Shown: positions 8,460 to 16,497 of the stretch, piece by piece
How positions within the stretch are numbered: the stretch's first letter is position 1
Layout of the letters: every line of letters begins with the position of its first letter
Source of the DNA: Burkholderiales bacterium
GTDB taxonomy: Bacteria > Pseudomonadota > Gammaproteobacteria > Burkholderiales > Burkholderiaceae_F
Length of the DNA stretch: 64,000 bases
Assembly (NCBI GenBank): GCA_020248865.1
Contig: JADCGS010000006.1
Coordinates: 107,172 to 171,171 of the forward strand
Direction of reading: 5' to 3'
The notes under the pieces: model-generated
The model's input: only the letters and a program-made list of their open reading frames with translations
What the model was told of the DNA's origin: nothing
Database searches by the model: none
Made by a program: the position numbers and the translations under genes

Positions 8460-9140
8460 TCAAGCATGCCTTTGGTCGACGCGCAACATGGCCGCACGCT
8501 CGCTGTACCACTCGCTCGCATACTCACAGTCGACGTAATCATCGAAGTACGGACCGCCAAGGGTAAAGTGCACGAGCGCGGCCTCGCCACTGGGGGCCTG
8601 ATATCCGACCAGGTGATTCCAACGCGGCGGCAGGCTGCCGATCAGGTTGTCGTTACTCAGCCACTTGAACTGGTGCAGCTCCAGCCCGGTGGCTCGGTTG
8701 ACGTAATCGGGCGTCAGTGCGCGGCAGCGCGCGTTGTTGAACAGCATCACGCTCGACCAGTTCTTCTTCTCGTACTTGGTCTGTACCGCGCCGAGGAACT
8801 TGGTGTCTTCCTTGGGCTGGTGGTCGTGCTTGACGCACATAACCGCATAGCGCTCGTCGCGCAGCGCCCACAGCCCGGCGATGTCATCGCGCATCAGCAT
8901 GTCGCAGTCCATGAACACCGACCAGCCTTCGTAGCCCGACAGGTAAGGCGTCAAGAAGCGCGAGAACGAGAAGTCGGTGGACTGCAGGGGGTTGCGTTCA
9001 CGGGTGTACAGGCCGCCGAGCTGGGACAAGGCCAATGGAGCAATGGTCACGGGCTGGCTGGCACGCGCATTGATGCTGTGGGCCAGCACGTTGTAGGCCA
9101 CGCTTTCGCGTGGGTCGAAACCGATGAAGACGCGGATCAC
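8460..9140 (-). CDS. glycosyltransferase, GT8-like
   Basis: A 226-residue putative glycosyltransferase. It starts MIRVFIGFDPRESVAYNVL, has the SFSRFLTPYL segment near residue 55, and has FMDCDML near residue 78, a D-x-D motif that would bind the divalent cation and nucleotide-sugar. The C-terminal part includes LVHFTLGGPYFDDY, a His-containing segment typical of GT8-like enzymes. It lies seven bases upstream of the TPR protein on the same strand, so the two likely form an operon. No membrane segment is apparent, so it probably acts in the cytoplasm on a surface glycan or glycoprotein. Specificity is not deducible. Confidence 0.82.
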   Translation of the reverse strand: MIRVFIGFDPRESVAYNVLAHSINARASQPVTIAPLALSQLGGLYTRERNPLQSTDFSFSRFLTPYLSGYEGWSVFMDCDMLMRDDIAGLWALRDERYAVMCVKHDHQPKEDTKFLGAVQTKYEKKNWSSVMLFNNARCRALTPDYVNRATGLELHQFKWLSNDNLIGSLPPRWNHLVGYQAPSGEAALVHFTLGGPYFDDYVDCEYASEWYSERAAMLRVDQRHA

Positions 9141-9308
9141 TAGGGCTCCCCCGGGGCGGATGCAGGTCCCGCCGAAACGCGCGATTCTAGGGCGCCATGC
9201 GTCCGGTTACTCCGGGGCGGCTTTCATCCGTCCGGCCACGATCTCGGCCGGAGTATCCTGCGCGCCTTTGCAGGGCTGGCCCCTGTCGCTCGCGTGCAGC
9301 AGCGTTAG

Positions 9309-10889
9309 ATGCAGATCACCCTCGAGCAGTACGAAAGCATTCGACCCGTCGCCACCGTGAAGGTGGGCGAGAAGGCGCTTAACTACGCCATCCCCAACCA
9401 GATGGCGCACTGGCGCGTGCAGACGCTCTTCACCAAGGAGCCGGCGACGATCCAGTGGCTCGACCGCCTCAAGCCGGGCATGGTGCTGCTCGATGTCGGC
9501 GCCAACGTCGGCATGTACACGGTCTTCGCCTCGGTCGCCAAGGGAGCCACTGTTTACTCCTTCGAGCCCGAGTCGCAGAACTTCGCTCAGCTCGCCAAGA
9601 ACATCGTTATCAACAACGTTCAGCCGCTGGTCACGCCGTTCTGCGCTGCCTTCTCGGACGAGATCCGGCTCGACCGGTTGTACCTGTCGGAATTCAAGTG
9701 GGACGGCGGTTCGAGCTGCCACTCTTTCGGCGCCGAGGTCGGCTTTGACCTCAAGGCGCGCCCCTCGCCGTTTGCCCAGGGCTGTGTGAGCTGGACCATC
9801 GATGAGGCGGTGCGCACTGGCGTCATTCCGGTGCCCGAGTTCATCAAGATCGACGTCGACGGTTTCGAGCACAAGGTCATTGCTGGCGCACGCCAGACGC
9901 TGCAGGACCCGCGGGTGCGCTCGCTGTGCATCGAGATCAATACCAATCTCGCCGAGCACCAGGCGCTGATCCGCGAGTTGGCGGCGCTGGGCTTCCACCA
10001 TGACGCGCGCCAGGTGGAGCTGGTCACCCGTCAGGAGGGTGCCTTCACCGGCTGTGCGGAGTTTGTGTTTGACCGCATTCGCACCGACGAGCTAAAAGTC
10101 GAGCAGGCCTTCGTGCGCACGCCGCTGCCGGCCTCGCTGTCGGCCGAGACCGAGGCGGCCTTCGAGCAGGTGATCCGCAAGATCAAAGACTGCCCTGTCA
10201 CCACCGAGCCGTTCCCGTTCGTGGTGATTGACGAGATCTTCCCGCCCGCGTACCACGCGCGCATGCAGGAGATGTTCCCGCGCGATGCGGAGTTGACGCC
10301 ACTGTCTGAGACCGGCCGAACCGCCAATGCCTACAAGGAACGGCTGGTCAGCCTGTTCAACGACGAGCACTTCGACAAGCTCGACCCCGAGCGCCGTGCT
10401 TTCTGGGCCGAGTTCGCGCGCTGGATGTACTCGGAGCGCTTCATCAACTCGGTGGTGCAGAAGTTCCTGCCCTGGTGCGCCAACCGGCTGGCGCAGGTCA
10501 AGGAGCGATCCGGCGACCTGCGTGTGCGCAGCGACGCGCTGCTGGTGAGCGACCGCACCGACTACGCCATCGGCCCGCACACCGATGCCGCACACCGGCT
10601 CATCACCTTCCTGTTCTACATGCCGCAGGACGACCAGTATCGCGCCTACGGCACCTCGCTGTTCCGGCACGTTGATCCCAAGTTCTTCTGTCCGGGCGGG
10701 CCGCACTATCCGTTCGACGACTTCCGCAAGTTCGGCACCGTGGAATTCCTGCCCAACCGGCTGCTGACCTTCGTTCGCACCGGCCGCTCGTTCCACGGGG
10801 TGGAGCAGATCACCGAGCCCGAGCTCGACCGCCGGCTGCTCATCAACAACGTCCGCCTGCTTGACGCCTACGCAGGCCAGGGAGCTTGA
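9309..10889 (+). CDS. FkbM-family methyltransferase fused to a 2-oxoglutarate/Fe(II) oxygenase-like domain
   Basis: A 526-residue two-domain enzyme. Residues about 50-230 are a FkbM-type SAM-dependent O-methyltransferase: LLDVGANVGMYTVFASVA (SAM-binding glycine loop), YSFEPES, and FIKIDVDGFEHKVI. Residues about 285-520 resemble the prolyl-4-hydroxylase branch of 2-oxoglutarate/Fe(II) oxygenases. The segment GPHTDAAHRLITFLFYMP gives a HxD pair at about 424/426, a distal His lies in SFHGVEQI at about 496, and a downstream basic segment (ELDRRLL) could bind 2-oxoglutarate. The ATG at 9309 follows GCAGCGTTAG with no strong ribosome-binding site. It is followed two bases later by another methyltransferase. 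The fusion suggests sequential hydroxylation and methylation of one substrate, perhaps a glycan. Confidence 0.82.
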   Translation: MQITLEQYESIRPVATVKVGEKALNYAIPNQMAHWRVQTLFTKEPATIQWLDRLKPGMVLLDVGANVGMYTVFASVAKGATVYSFEPESQNFAQLAKNIVINNVQPLVTPFCAAFSDEIRLDRLYLSEFKWDGGSSCHSFGAEVGFDLKARPSPFAQGCVSWTIDEAVRTGVIPVPEFIKIDVDGFEHKVIAGARQTLQDPRVRSLCIEINTNLAEHQALIRELAALGFHHDARQVELVTRQEGAFTGCAEFVFDRIRTDELKVEQAFVRTPLPASLSAETEAAFEQVIRKIKDCPVTTEPFPFVVIDEIFPPAYHARMQEMFPRDAELTPLSETGRTANAYKERLVSLFNDEHFDKLDPERRAFWAEFARWMYSERFINSVVQKFLPWCANRLAQVKERSGDLRVRSDALLVSDRTDYAIGPHTDAAHRLITFLFYMPQDDQYRAYGTSLFRHVDPKFFCPGGPHYPFDDFRKFGTVEFLPNRLLTFVRTGRSFHGVEQITEPELDRRLLINNVRLLDAYAGQGA

Positions 10890-10891
10890 AC

Positions 10892-11452
10892 ATGACCGAC
10901 GCTGCCGCCGTGGCTGACAAGAAGACCATCAGCGAGGACTACCGCCGCATGCAGGAAGAGCTGCACAAGAACCCCAATTACGGGGTCGCGAGCGTGCAGT
11001 ACGCCCCGCTGGTGGCGCAGGTGCTCGATGCCGTGAAGGCCGACCGCCTGCTCGACTACGGCGCCGGCAAAGGCCGGCTGGGGCAGACGCTGGGGCAGAT
11101 CATGAAGCGGCCTATCCAGATCCAGCACTACGACCCGGCCATCCCCGAGTGGTCGGGCCGGCCACAGCCGAGCCCGGTCAGCGCCTGCATCGACGTGCTG
11201 GAGCACATCGAACCCGAGCTGCTCGACACCGTGCTCGACGACCTGCGTGACCTCACCACCGGCCACGGCATCTACACGGTGCACACCGGCCCGGCCGTCA
11301 AGGTGCTGCCCGATGGCCGCAACGCGCACCTGATCCAGCAGCCCCCTTCCTGGTGGCTGCCCAGGTTCATGGCGCGCTTTGACCTGGTGCAGTTCCAGCG
11401 CATGCCGCAGGGCTTCTGGGTGCTGGTCGAGGCCAAGCCCCGCGTTATCTAG
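10892..11452 (+). CDS. class I SAM-dependent methyltransferase
   Basis: A 186-residue cytoplasmic methyltransferase. LLDYGAGKGRLGQTL near residue 52 is the SAM-binding glycine-rich motif I, and SACIDVLEHIEPELL near residue 92 is the motif with the DVLEH signature common to Methyltransf_11/23 enzymes. IYTVHTGPAVKVLPDG follows. The start ATG at 10892 sits after AGGGAGC, which beats the TTG six bases upstream. It lies immediately after the FkbM-oxygenase fusion and almost certainly shares its mRNA, so both probably modify the same product. The substrate is unknown. Confidence 0.83.
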   Translation: MTDAAAVADKKTISEDYRRMQEELHKNPNYGVASVQYAPLVAQVLDAVKADRLLDYGAGKGRLGQTLGQIMKRPIQIQHYDPAIPEWSGRPQPSPVSACIDVLEHIEPELLDTVLDDLRDLTTGHGIYTVHTGPAVKVLPDGRNAHLIQQPPSWWLPRFMARFDLVQFQRMPQGFWVLVEAKPRVI

Positions 11453-11509
11453 ATAGAGGCCGCCCACGGCGGCCCCGCAAAGGCGCCGCGCCCCGCGCGG
11501 CGGCACGTC

Positions 11510-12481
11510 ATGTCCGATATCCAGCAATTGGCGCGGCGCGTCCTGCGCATCGAGATGCAGGCGCTTGCCGAGGCCGAGCAGCGCCTCGGCGACGAATTCG
11601 AGCGCGCGGTGCGCCTGGTCCACTCCCGTGTGCCGCCCGGGCGCCTGGTGGTCGCCGGTGTTGGCAAGTCGGGCCACGTGGGCAACAAGATCGCCGCCAC
11701 GCTGGCCAGCACGGGCACCCCGTCGTTCTTCGTCCACCCGACCGAGGCGGCCCATGGCGACCTCGGCATGGTCACGCCGGGCGACGTGGTGCTGGCCATC
11801 TCCTACTCCGGCCGCAGCGACGAGCTGCTGCTGCTGATGCCGTACTTCAAGCGGCACGGCATCCCGGTCATTGCCATGACCGGCAACGGCGGGGCACCGC
11901 TGGCGCAGGAAGCCGACGCCGTGATCGATGCCATCGCCCGCGAGGAGGCCTGCCCAATCGGCCTGGCGCCCACCGCCAGCACCACGCTCACGCTGGCCCT
12001 GGGCGATGCGCTTGCCATGGCGCTGCTGGAGCTGCGCGGCTTCACCCGCGAGGACTTCGCCCAGACGCACCCCAGCGGCGCGCTGGGAAGGCGCCTGCTG
12101 ATCCACGTGCGCGACATCATGCTCAAGGGCGAGGCCGTGCCGCGCGTGCAGCGGCAAACGTCGGTGCGTGACGCACTCGTGGAGATGAACCGCGGCGGCA
12201 TCGGCATCACGGCGGTGGTCGAAGTCGACGGTAGCCTCGCCGGTATCTTTACCGATGGCGACCTGCGCCGCGCGCTCGACCGCAACGTGGACATCTACCG
12301 TGCCAACGTGAGCGAGGTCATGTCCCGCTCGCCCAAGGTTGTACACGAGAACCAGCTCGCCGCCGTCATTCCGCAGATCATGGAGCAGTTCAAGGTCACG
12401 GCCGTGCTGGTCGTCGACGCACAGGGCAAGCTGGTCGGCGCAGTCAATGCGCGCATCCTGCTGCAAGCGAAGGTCATCTGA
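11510..12481 (+). CDS. kdsD: D-arabinose-5-phosphate isomerase
   Basis: KdsD converts D-ribulose-5-phosphate to D-arabinose-5-phosphate, the first committed step of Kdo synthesis for LPS or Kdo-linked capsule. The 323-residue protein has an N-terminal SIS domain (VVAGVGKSGHVGNKIAATLA, then AISYSGRSDELL, and TASTTLTLALGDALA). Two CBS domains follow from about residue 200, including VRDIMLKGEAVP, GIFTDGDLRRAL and VSEVMSRSPKVV. This is the standard KdsD/GutQ architecture. A 7-bp perfect hairpin (11458-11474) sits between the upstream methyltransferase and this gene but lacks a T tract. The stop overlaps the next start (TGATG). It is located within the polysaccharide region rather than next to lpt genes, so it may serve a Kdo-containing surface polymer. 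Confidence 0.93.
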   Translation: MSDIQQLARRVLRIEMQALAEAEQRLGDEFERAVRLVHSRVPPGRLVVAGVGKSGHVGNKIAATLASTGTPSFFVHPTEAAHGDLGMVTPGDVVLAISYSGRSDELLLLMPYFKRHGIPVIAMTGNGGAPLAQEADAVIDAIAREEACPIGLAPTASTTLTLALGDALAMALLELRGFTREDFAQTHPSGALGRRLLIHVRDIMLKGEAVPRVQRQTSVRDALVEMNRGGIGITAVVEVDGSLAGIFTDGDLRRALDRNVDIYRANVSEVMSRSPKVVHENQLAAVIPQIMEQFKVTAVLVVDAQGKLVGAVNARILLQAKVI

Positions 12482-13413
12482 TGTCTGCCATCTACCGCCC
12501 GACGCTCGACGAAGTCGGCAAGTACGGCGAGCTGCGGCCCAACTTCATGTTCTGGCTGGCCGTGGCCGCCGTTTCGCGTCACGTGTGGTTCACCGCCGCC
12601 GTGATCGCGGCCAGCGCGCGTGTGAAGGAGGCTTCGGCGCTCCTGGCCGGTTTCTCCTGGTGGCCGGTGCTGATCGAGGCGCCCGCGCTGCTGGTCGCCG
12701 TGCTCGCATTCCTGCGGCGCCCGGACAGCGGGCCCTTGGCGCGTGCCGCGTGGCGGGCCGCGCCTGTGCTGCTTACCGTCGCCGGCCTCGGGCAACTGGC
12801 TTGGATCGGCTGGCAGTGGCTGGAAACCGACCGCTACAGCGGATGGCTCACGGCGCTGGACCTGGGATTTGCGGTGGCCGTGATGCTCGCCCTGGCCTGG
12901 CTGTGGCGCTCGCCGTATGCCCGGGCCTTGTTTGCTGACTTTCCTCGACCGGCCGAGGGTGACGTTGCACCCGCGCCGCCGGCGCCCGCCGGCCCGGCTG
13001 CGGTCGATGGGCCACCGGTAGAGCCGGAGCCGCCCTTGCAGCCGCCTCCCAGCCGCACGGAAGCGTCCCTGGTGGACATGGAGCGCGTGGTGGCGCACTT
13101 TCGCAAGGGCGAGTACGCGGATGCCGAGTCGATCTGCCGCAACCTGCTGGTGCAGGAGCCCAACGACCCGGACGCGACCCACTTCCTCGGGCTCATGCGC
13201 CACTACCAGGGCGACGACGAGGAGGGTATTCGCCTGCTCGAGCGCTCGGTCGCCTTGGTGCCCGGCTTCGTCAACTACCAGGCCAACCTAGCGGCGGTGT
13301 ACCGCGCCATCGGCCGCACGCAAGACGCCGACCGGCTCGACGCCCGAGTGGCGGAGCTGGAAGGGCAGGGAGCGGGCACCGCCGGGCCGGCCCAGCCGCA
13401 GCCGGCGGGGTAG
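12481..13413 (+). CDS. membrane protein (DUF2919-like) with C-terminal TPR
   Basis: A 310-residue protein of two parts. Residues about 5-150 contain roughly four hydrophobic helices and open with YRPTLDEVGKYGELRPNFMFWL, which resembles the DUF2919 (YfeZ) membrane family by eye. A Pro/Ala/Glu-rich linker (about 160-195) leads to TPR-like repeats from about residue 200 (VVAHFRKGEYADAESICRNL, then ATHFLGLMRHYQGDDEEGIRLLERSV). It starts inside the kdsD stop codon (TGATG) and is therefore co-translated with kdsD. The TPR part presumably faces the cytoplasm and may scaffold glycan enzymes at the membrane; this is inference. Function unknown. Confidence 0.7.
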   Translation: MSAIYRPTLDEVGKYGELRPNFMFWLAVAAVSRHVWFTAAVIAASARVKEASALLAGFSWWPVLIEAPALLVAVLAFLRRPDSGPLARAAWRAAPVLLTVAGLGQLAWIGWQWLETDRYSGWLTALDLGFAVAVMLALAWLWRSPYARALFADFPRPAEGDVAPAPPAPAGPAAVDGPPVEPEPPLQPPPSRTEASLVDMERVVAHFRKGEYADAESICRNLLVQEPNDPDATHFLGLMRHYQGDDEEGIRLLERSVALVPGFVNYQANLAAVYRAIGRTQDADRLDARVAELEGQGAGTAGPAQPQPAG

Positions 13414-13586
13414 TCACCCCGCTGCGGCGTCATCCTGCAGCGCCCGGCAGCCCACCACTCACCCGCCGACCTATCTCCGTCGAGAGCCGCTCCAGGCTCA
13501 CTGCCTACGAGTTGCCCAAGGTCAATCACCCCCAGCCCCCCGCTGACAAGCTCCCGGCGTCTGCCGTACCTCGCCGGAGCCTTGCA

Positions 13587-14555
13587 GTGTCCTGTCCCCA
13601 AGAAACCATCACCGCGCGCATCGACAACGTCACGCGCATCCCCATCGAGTTCCTGCGGCCCGACCCGCCCGCGCCCAAGGCCGTGAAGATCGAGTTGTCG
13701 CCCCGCTGCAACTACCGCTGCGGCTTCTGCGCCCTGCGCACGCGCGAGGTGCAGCCCCAGCGCGACATGGAGCTCGACTTCTTCAGGCGCATCACGCGCC
13801 AGATGCGCGAGGCCGGCGTCGAGGAGGTCGGTGTGTTCTACCTCGGCGAGTCCTTCATGAATCCGCAGCTCCTGGTCGACGCCATTGCCTACCTGAAGGT
13901 CGACCTCGCCATGCCTTACGTCTTCCTGACTTCCAACGCCTCGCTCGCCACGCCCGAACGGGTGCGCCGGGTGATGGCTGCGGGACTCGACTCGCTCAAG
14001 TGGTCCATGAACGCTGCCGACGAGGCGCAGTTCGGTGAGGTGATGGGCGTGGCGCCCAAGAACTTCGAGCGGGCCCTGCAAAACGTGGCCGCCGCCTGGC
14101 GCGTGCGCATCGAGGGCGGCTACAAGACCCGGCTGTATGCCTCATCCATCCGCTATGACGGCAGGCAGCAACCGCGCATGCAGGCCCTGCTCGATATGCG
14201 GGTCATCCCTTATGTGGACGAACACTACTGGCTGCCGCTGTACTCCATGGGCGCCTTTGCCTCGCAGCGCGAGGCCGAACTGGGCTTTCGCCCGACCGCT
14301 GGCAACCAGGGGCGCCTGGGCGCGCTGCGCGAGCCGCTGCCCTGCTGGTCCGCCTTTACCGAGGGGCACGTCACCGCCCAGGGCAAGCTGTCGGCGTGCT
14401 GCTTTGACGCCACCGCCAACTGGACCATGGGCGACCTGCACGAGCAGTCCTTCGCTGCGGCCTGGAACAGCGACGCTTTTGGCGCCCTGCGGGCGGCGCA
14501 CCTGCGCCAGGACGTCCGGGGCACCGTCTGCGAGTCCTGCGTAGCTTACCGGTGA
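13587..14555 (+). CDS. radical SAM/SPASM domain protein
   Basis: A radical SAM enzyme of about 322 residues. The 4Fe-4S cluster motif CNYRCGFC (CxxxCxxC) lies near residue 40. A GESFMNP element follows (the GE motif region that contacts the SAM methionine), then LTSNASLAT, and a C-terminal SPASM-like cysteine set (CW at ~253, ACCFDA, and CESC near the end) that would bind auxiliary Fe-S clusters. I place the start at the GTG at 13587, preceded by CGGAG at good spacing, rather than the TTG at 13512. SPASM proteins often modify peptides or carbohydrates; here the neighbours are a surface-protein gene and glycan genes, so modification of one of those is a reasonable guess, not shown. Confidence 0.85.
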   Translation: MSCPQETITARIDNVTRIPIEFLRPDPPAPKAVKIELSPRCNYRCGFCALRTREVQPQRDMELDFFRRITRQMREAGVEEVGVFYLGESFMNPQLLVDAIAYLKVDLAMPYVFLTSNASLATPERVRRVMAAGLDSLKWSMNAADEAQFGEVMGVAPKNFERALQNVAAAWRVRIEGGYKTRLYASSIRYDGRQQPRMQALLDMRVIPYVDEHYWLPLYSMGAFASQREAELGFRPTAGNQGRLGALREPLPCWSAFTEGHVTAQGKLSACCFDATANWTMGDLHEQSFAAAWNSDAFGALRAAHLRQDVRGTVCESCVAYR

Positions 14556-14775
14556 AGCGCCCGCGGTCCGGCGCAGCCGTGCCGCCGAGCCCGTTACTGC
14601 GCCCGGTGGGGCGGGTTGCGTCTGCTGCTCGGGTCCGCCTGCCGGCTCCCGCATCGCTGCATGCGGGGTATGCGACTCCGTTCGGCCGGGCTTACACAGG
14701 CGGCAAATGTTGTCACGCCGCTACATGGATCGCGATGATGGGGGCGATTTCCCGCGACAAAGCCGCTTCCTCGAG

Positions 14776-14804
14776 TTGCTTGGGGGCCATGGCGGACGTA
14801 TAGT
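14776..14804 (+). promoter_or_regulatory. sigma70-type promoter candidate for surface-protein gene
   Basis: TTGCTT at 14776-14781 and TATAGT at 14799-14804 are separated by exactly 17 bases. The -10 matches TATAAT at five of six positions. It is one of the best promoter-like sequences noticed in the window and points at the secreted protein gene at 14971. Confidence 0.6.
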
Positions 14805-14828
14805 CCACTCCGCACAACACAGCCGGTC

Positions 14829-14903
14829 ATGTCAACTCCTATGAAAAATGCGAGTGGGATGCGGGCAGGTTTGTGTAGGGATTTCGGGGGAGTCGAAAGC
14901 TGA
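14829..14903 (+). CDS. possible leader small ORF
   Basis: A 24-codon ORF (begins MSTPMKNASGM, ends GGVES) lying entirely within the predicted mRNA leader of the surface-protein gene. It has no strong ribosome-binding site (AGCCGGTC precedes the ATG) and no recognisable family. It may simply be a chance ORF; it is listed because it is less GC-biased than surrounding DNA and could act as an upstream ORF. Confidence 0.2.
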   Translation: MSTPMKNASGMRAGLCRDFGGVES

Positions 14904-14970
14904 GTTTTCCCGGCCCGTTAACCATGGATAACGTGCACTTTTTTTCGAACTTCGAATGAGGAAACTCACA

Positions 14971-16449
14971 ATGCAGAAGAAGGTCATTGCAACCCTGGTC
15001 TCCAGCGCTTTCGCTGGCGTGGCCGGTGTGGCACAGGCGGGTCCGATCTCTGTCGCGTCGGTGACGACTTACGCGACCGAGGCCATCACGTCCTCCGCCA
15101 CCATCACCCTGCCCGGCATCGCGTACTCCCTGACCGCCCCGCTGGCTGTTAGCAGCACGCAAACTGTGCGGCTGACCCTGGATTCCGGCTCCGTCGCTAC
15201 ATGCCCTTCGCTGGCATTTACGGGCACTGGCGGCGCTGCTCTTACGTTCACCGCGACGGGTGTTTCGGGCGGCGCCTCGGCCCCCGGGCAGTGCTCGTGG
15301 TCGGTCACCGTTGCGACGGCTCCGGTCCCGTCCAACGCCATCCTGAGCTTTACGGGTGGCACGCTCAGTGCGCCGACCGCGCTCGCAGTCGCAGGCGGCG
15401 GTGCCATCAACGCCACCGCTGCCATCCTGACTCAGGGCGGCACGCTGGTCGAGTCGTCGAGCGGTGTGGTGGCCAACTCGGCCGCGGCCTGGGCGATCGC
15501 TGCTGTGTCGTCGTCGACGCTGACCACCCCGGAAACGGCCCGCGTGAACGTCGCTGCGACGCCCGCGCTGACCGCGTTCCTGGACGCCCAGACCGGTGAC
15601 GTTACCGGTCAAGCGGCTAATGGTCCGGTCAACCTGGGCCGCGTCCGCGTCACGAACACGGCTGGCATTCAGGTCGAGGTGGGTGGCTCGACCGCGGTCA
15701 GCTTCGCCAACTCGGCAACGCAGGGTCTGACTCTGACGGTGACCGGCTCGTTCGGTTCCGGTTCGTCGGTGTACGTCTCGACGTCGGCCTCGTGCGGTGC
15801 TTCTCCTGGCCTCGGCGCGTTGACCCAGAACGCTGGCCGTACCTCGGCTTCGACCACGGTCAGCATCGCCAATGCCGTGATCACCGACCCAGCTGAAGGC
15901 GGCAGCAAGGATGTCTTCGTCTGCTACACGGTCGCAGGTGGCTCTAACACCATTCCGACGACCCAGTTCGCGGTGTCCGGTTCGCTCACGGCCATCAGCG
16001 CTGCGCCGTCGACCACGACGTCGGCTCTCGCGTCGACGAACATCTACAACCTGACGCTGAATGGTTCGCAGGTCGACATCCGCAACTACGTGCCCAACAA
16101 CACGTCGGGCTGGATCAGCGCCTACCGGATCATCAACACGGGCGCTGTGTCTGCCGCGGTCACCGGTCAGTTCATCGGCGTTGACGGTGCTCTGGTCGGT
16201 ACGGGCAACGTAATCGTCGGCAACCTGGTCTCGGGTGGCGTCGCTGTCGTCAGCGCAGCCCAGATCGAGGCGGCTATCGGTGCCATTTCGGCGACTGGTG
16301 GCGTGGGTCCGCGTCTGCGCATCACCGCGCCGACCGACAGCCTGCGCGTCCAGGCGTTCGCTTGCCAGCCGAACGGCAACTGCTTCCTGAACTCGGATGC
16401 CCAGGGTATCGACGGCGGTGCTGCCGCCGCGCTGCTCGGCACCCGGTAA
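14971..16449 (+). CDS. secreted, Ser/Thr/Ala/Gly-rich surface protein (S-layer-like candidate)
   Basis: A 492-residue secreted protein. The start at ATG 14971 follows GAGGAA at ideal spacing; an upstream ATG at 14956 is less likely. The N-terminus is a clear Sec signal peptide (MQKK, hydrophobic core, cleavage after GVAQA). The rest is low in charged residues and rich in Ser, Thr, Ala, Val and Gly, suggesting an all-beta, possibly glycosylated surface protein. Six cysteines occur along the chain, the last two in ACQPNGNC, so disulfides are possible, which is atypical for classical S-layers. Codons such as GGT and GCT are much commoner than in neighbours, a sign of high expression. It has its own promoter and a strong terminator. 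No domain family is recognised; alternatives are a secreted adhesin or fibre subunit. Confidence 0.7.
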   Translation: MQKKVIATLVSSAFAGVAGVAQAGPISVASVTTYATEAITSSATITLPGIAYSLTAPLAVSSTQTVRLTLDSGSVATCPSLAFTGTGGAALTFTATGVSGGASAPGQCSWSVTVATAPVPSNAILSFTGGTLSAPTALAVAGGGAINATAAILTQGGTLVESSSGVVANSAAAWAIAAVSSSTLTTPETARVNVAATPALTAFLDAQTGDVTGQAANGPVNLGRVRVTNTAGIQVEVGGSTAVSFANSATQGLTLTVTGSFGSGSSVYVSTSASCGASPGLGALTQNAGRTSASTTVSIANAVITDPAEGGSKDVFVCYTVAGGSNTIPTTQFAVSGSLTAISAAPSTTTSALASTNIYNLTLNGSQVDIRNYVPNNTSGWISAYRIINTGAVSAAVTGQFIGVDGALVGTGNVIVGNLVSGGVAVVSAAQIEAAIGAISATGGVGPRLRITAPTDSLRVQAFACQPNGNCFLNSDAQGIDGGAAAALLGTR

Positions 16450-16466
16450 TCAGGCTAGCTGGGTAC

Positions 16467-16496
16467 AAAGGGGGCCTTCGGGCCCCCTTTTCTTTT
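16467..16496 (+). terminator. rho-independent terminator
   Basis: A perfect 10-bp stem (AAAGGGGGCC / GGCCCCCTTT) with a TTCG tetraloop at 16477-16480 is followed by TCTTTT. This is the best intrinsic terminator noticed in the window and closes the surface-protein transcript 17 bases after its stop codon. Confidence 0.92.
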
Positions 16497-16497
16497 C

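Larger units (their letters stand above)
14556..14970. other. long intergenic leader region upstream of surface-protein gene
   Basis: This stretch of 415 bases has no convincing protein gene. It contains a promoter candidate at 14776-14804, a 24-codon small ORF at 14829-14903, a near-perfect 16-bp palindrome at 14917-14932 (14 of 16 positions symmetric) and a ribosome-binding GAGGAA at 14959-14964. If transcription starts near 14811, the mRNA leader is about 160 nt, which would be unusually long in this compact genome and fits post-transcriptional stabilisation or control of an abundant protein. Confidence 0.55.

Noticed and set aside
11458..11474. Hairpin upstream of kdsD as a terminator
   Set aside because: The 7-bp stem is perfect but no T run follows, and kdsD just downstream lacks a separate promoter that I can see.
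14839..15612. 257-codon minus-strand frame opposite the surface protein
   Set aside because: It is antisense to a gene with signal peptide, ribosome-binding site and terminator, and is Arg/Gly/Asp-rich without a family.
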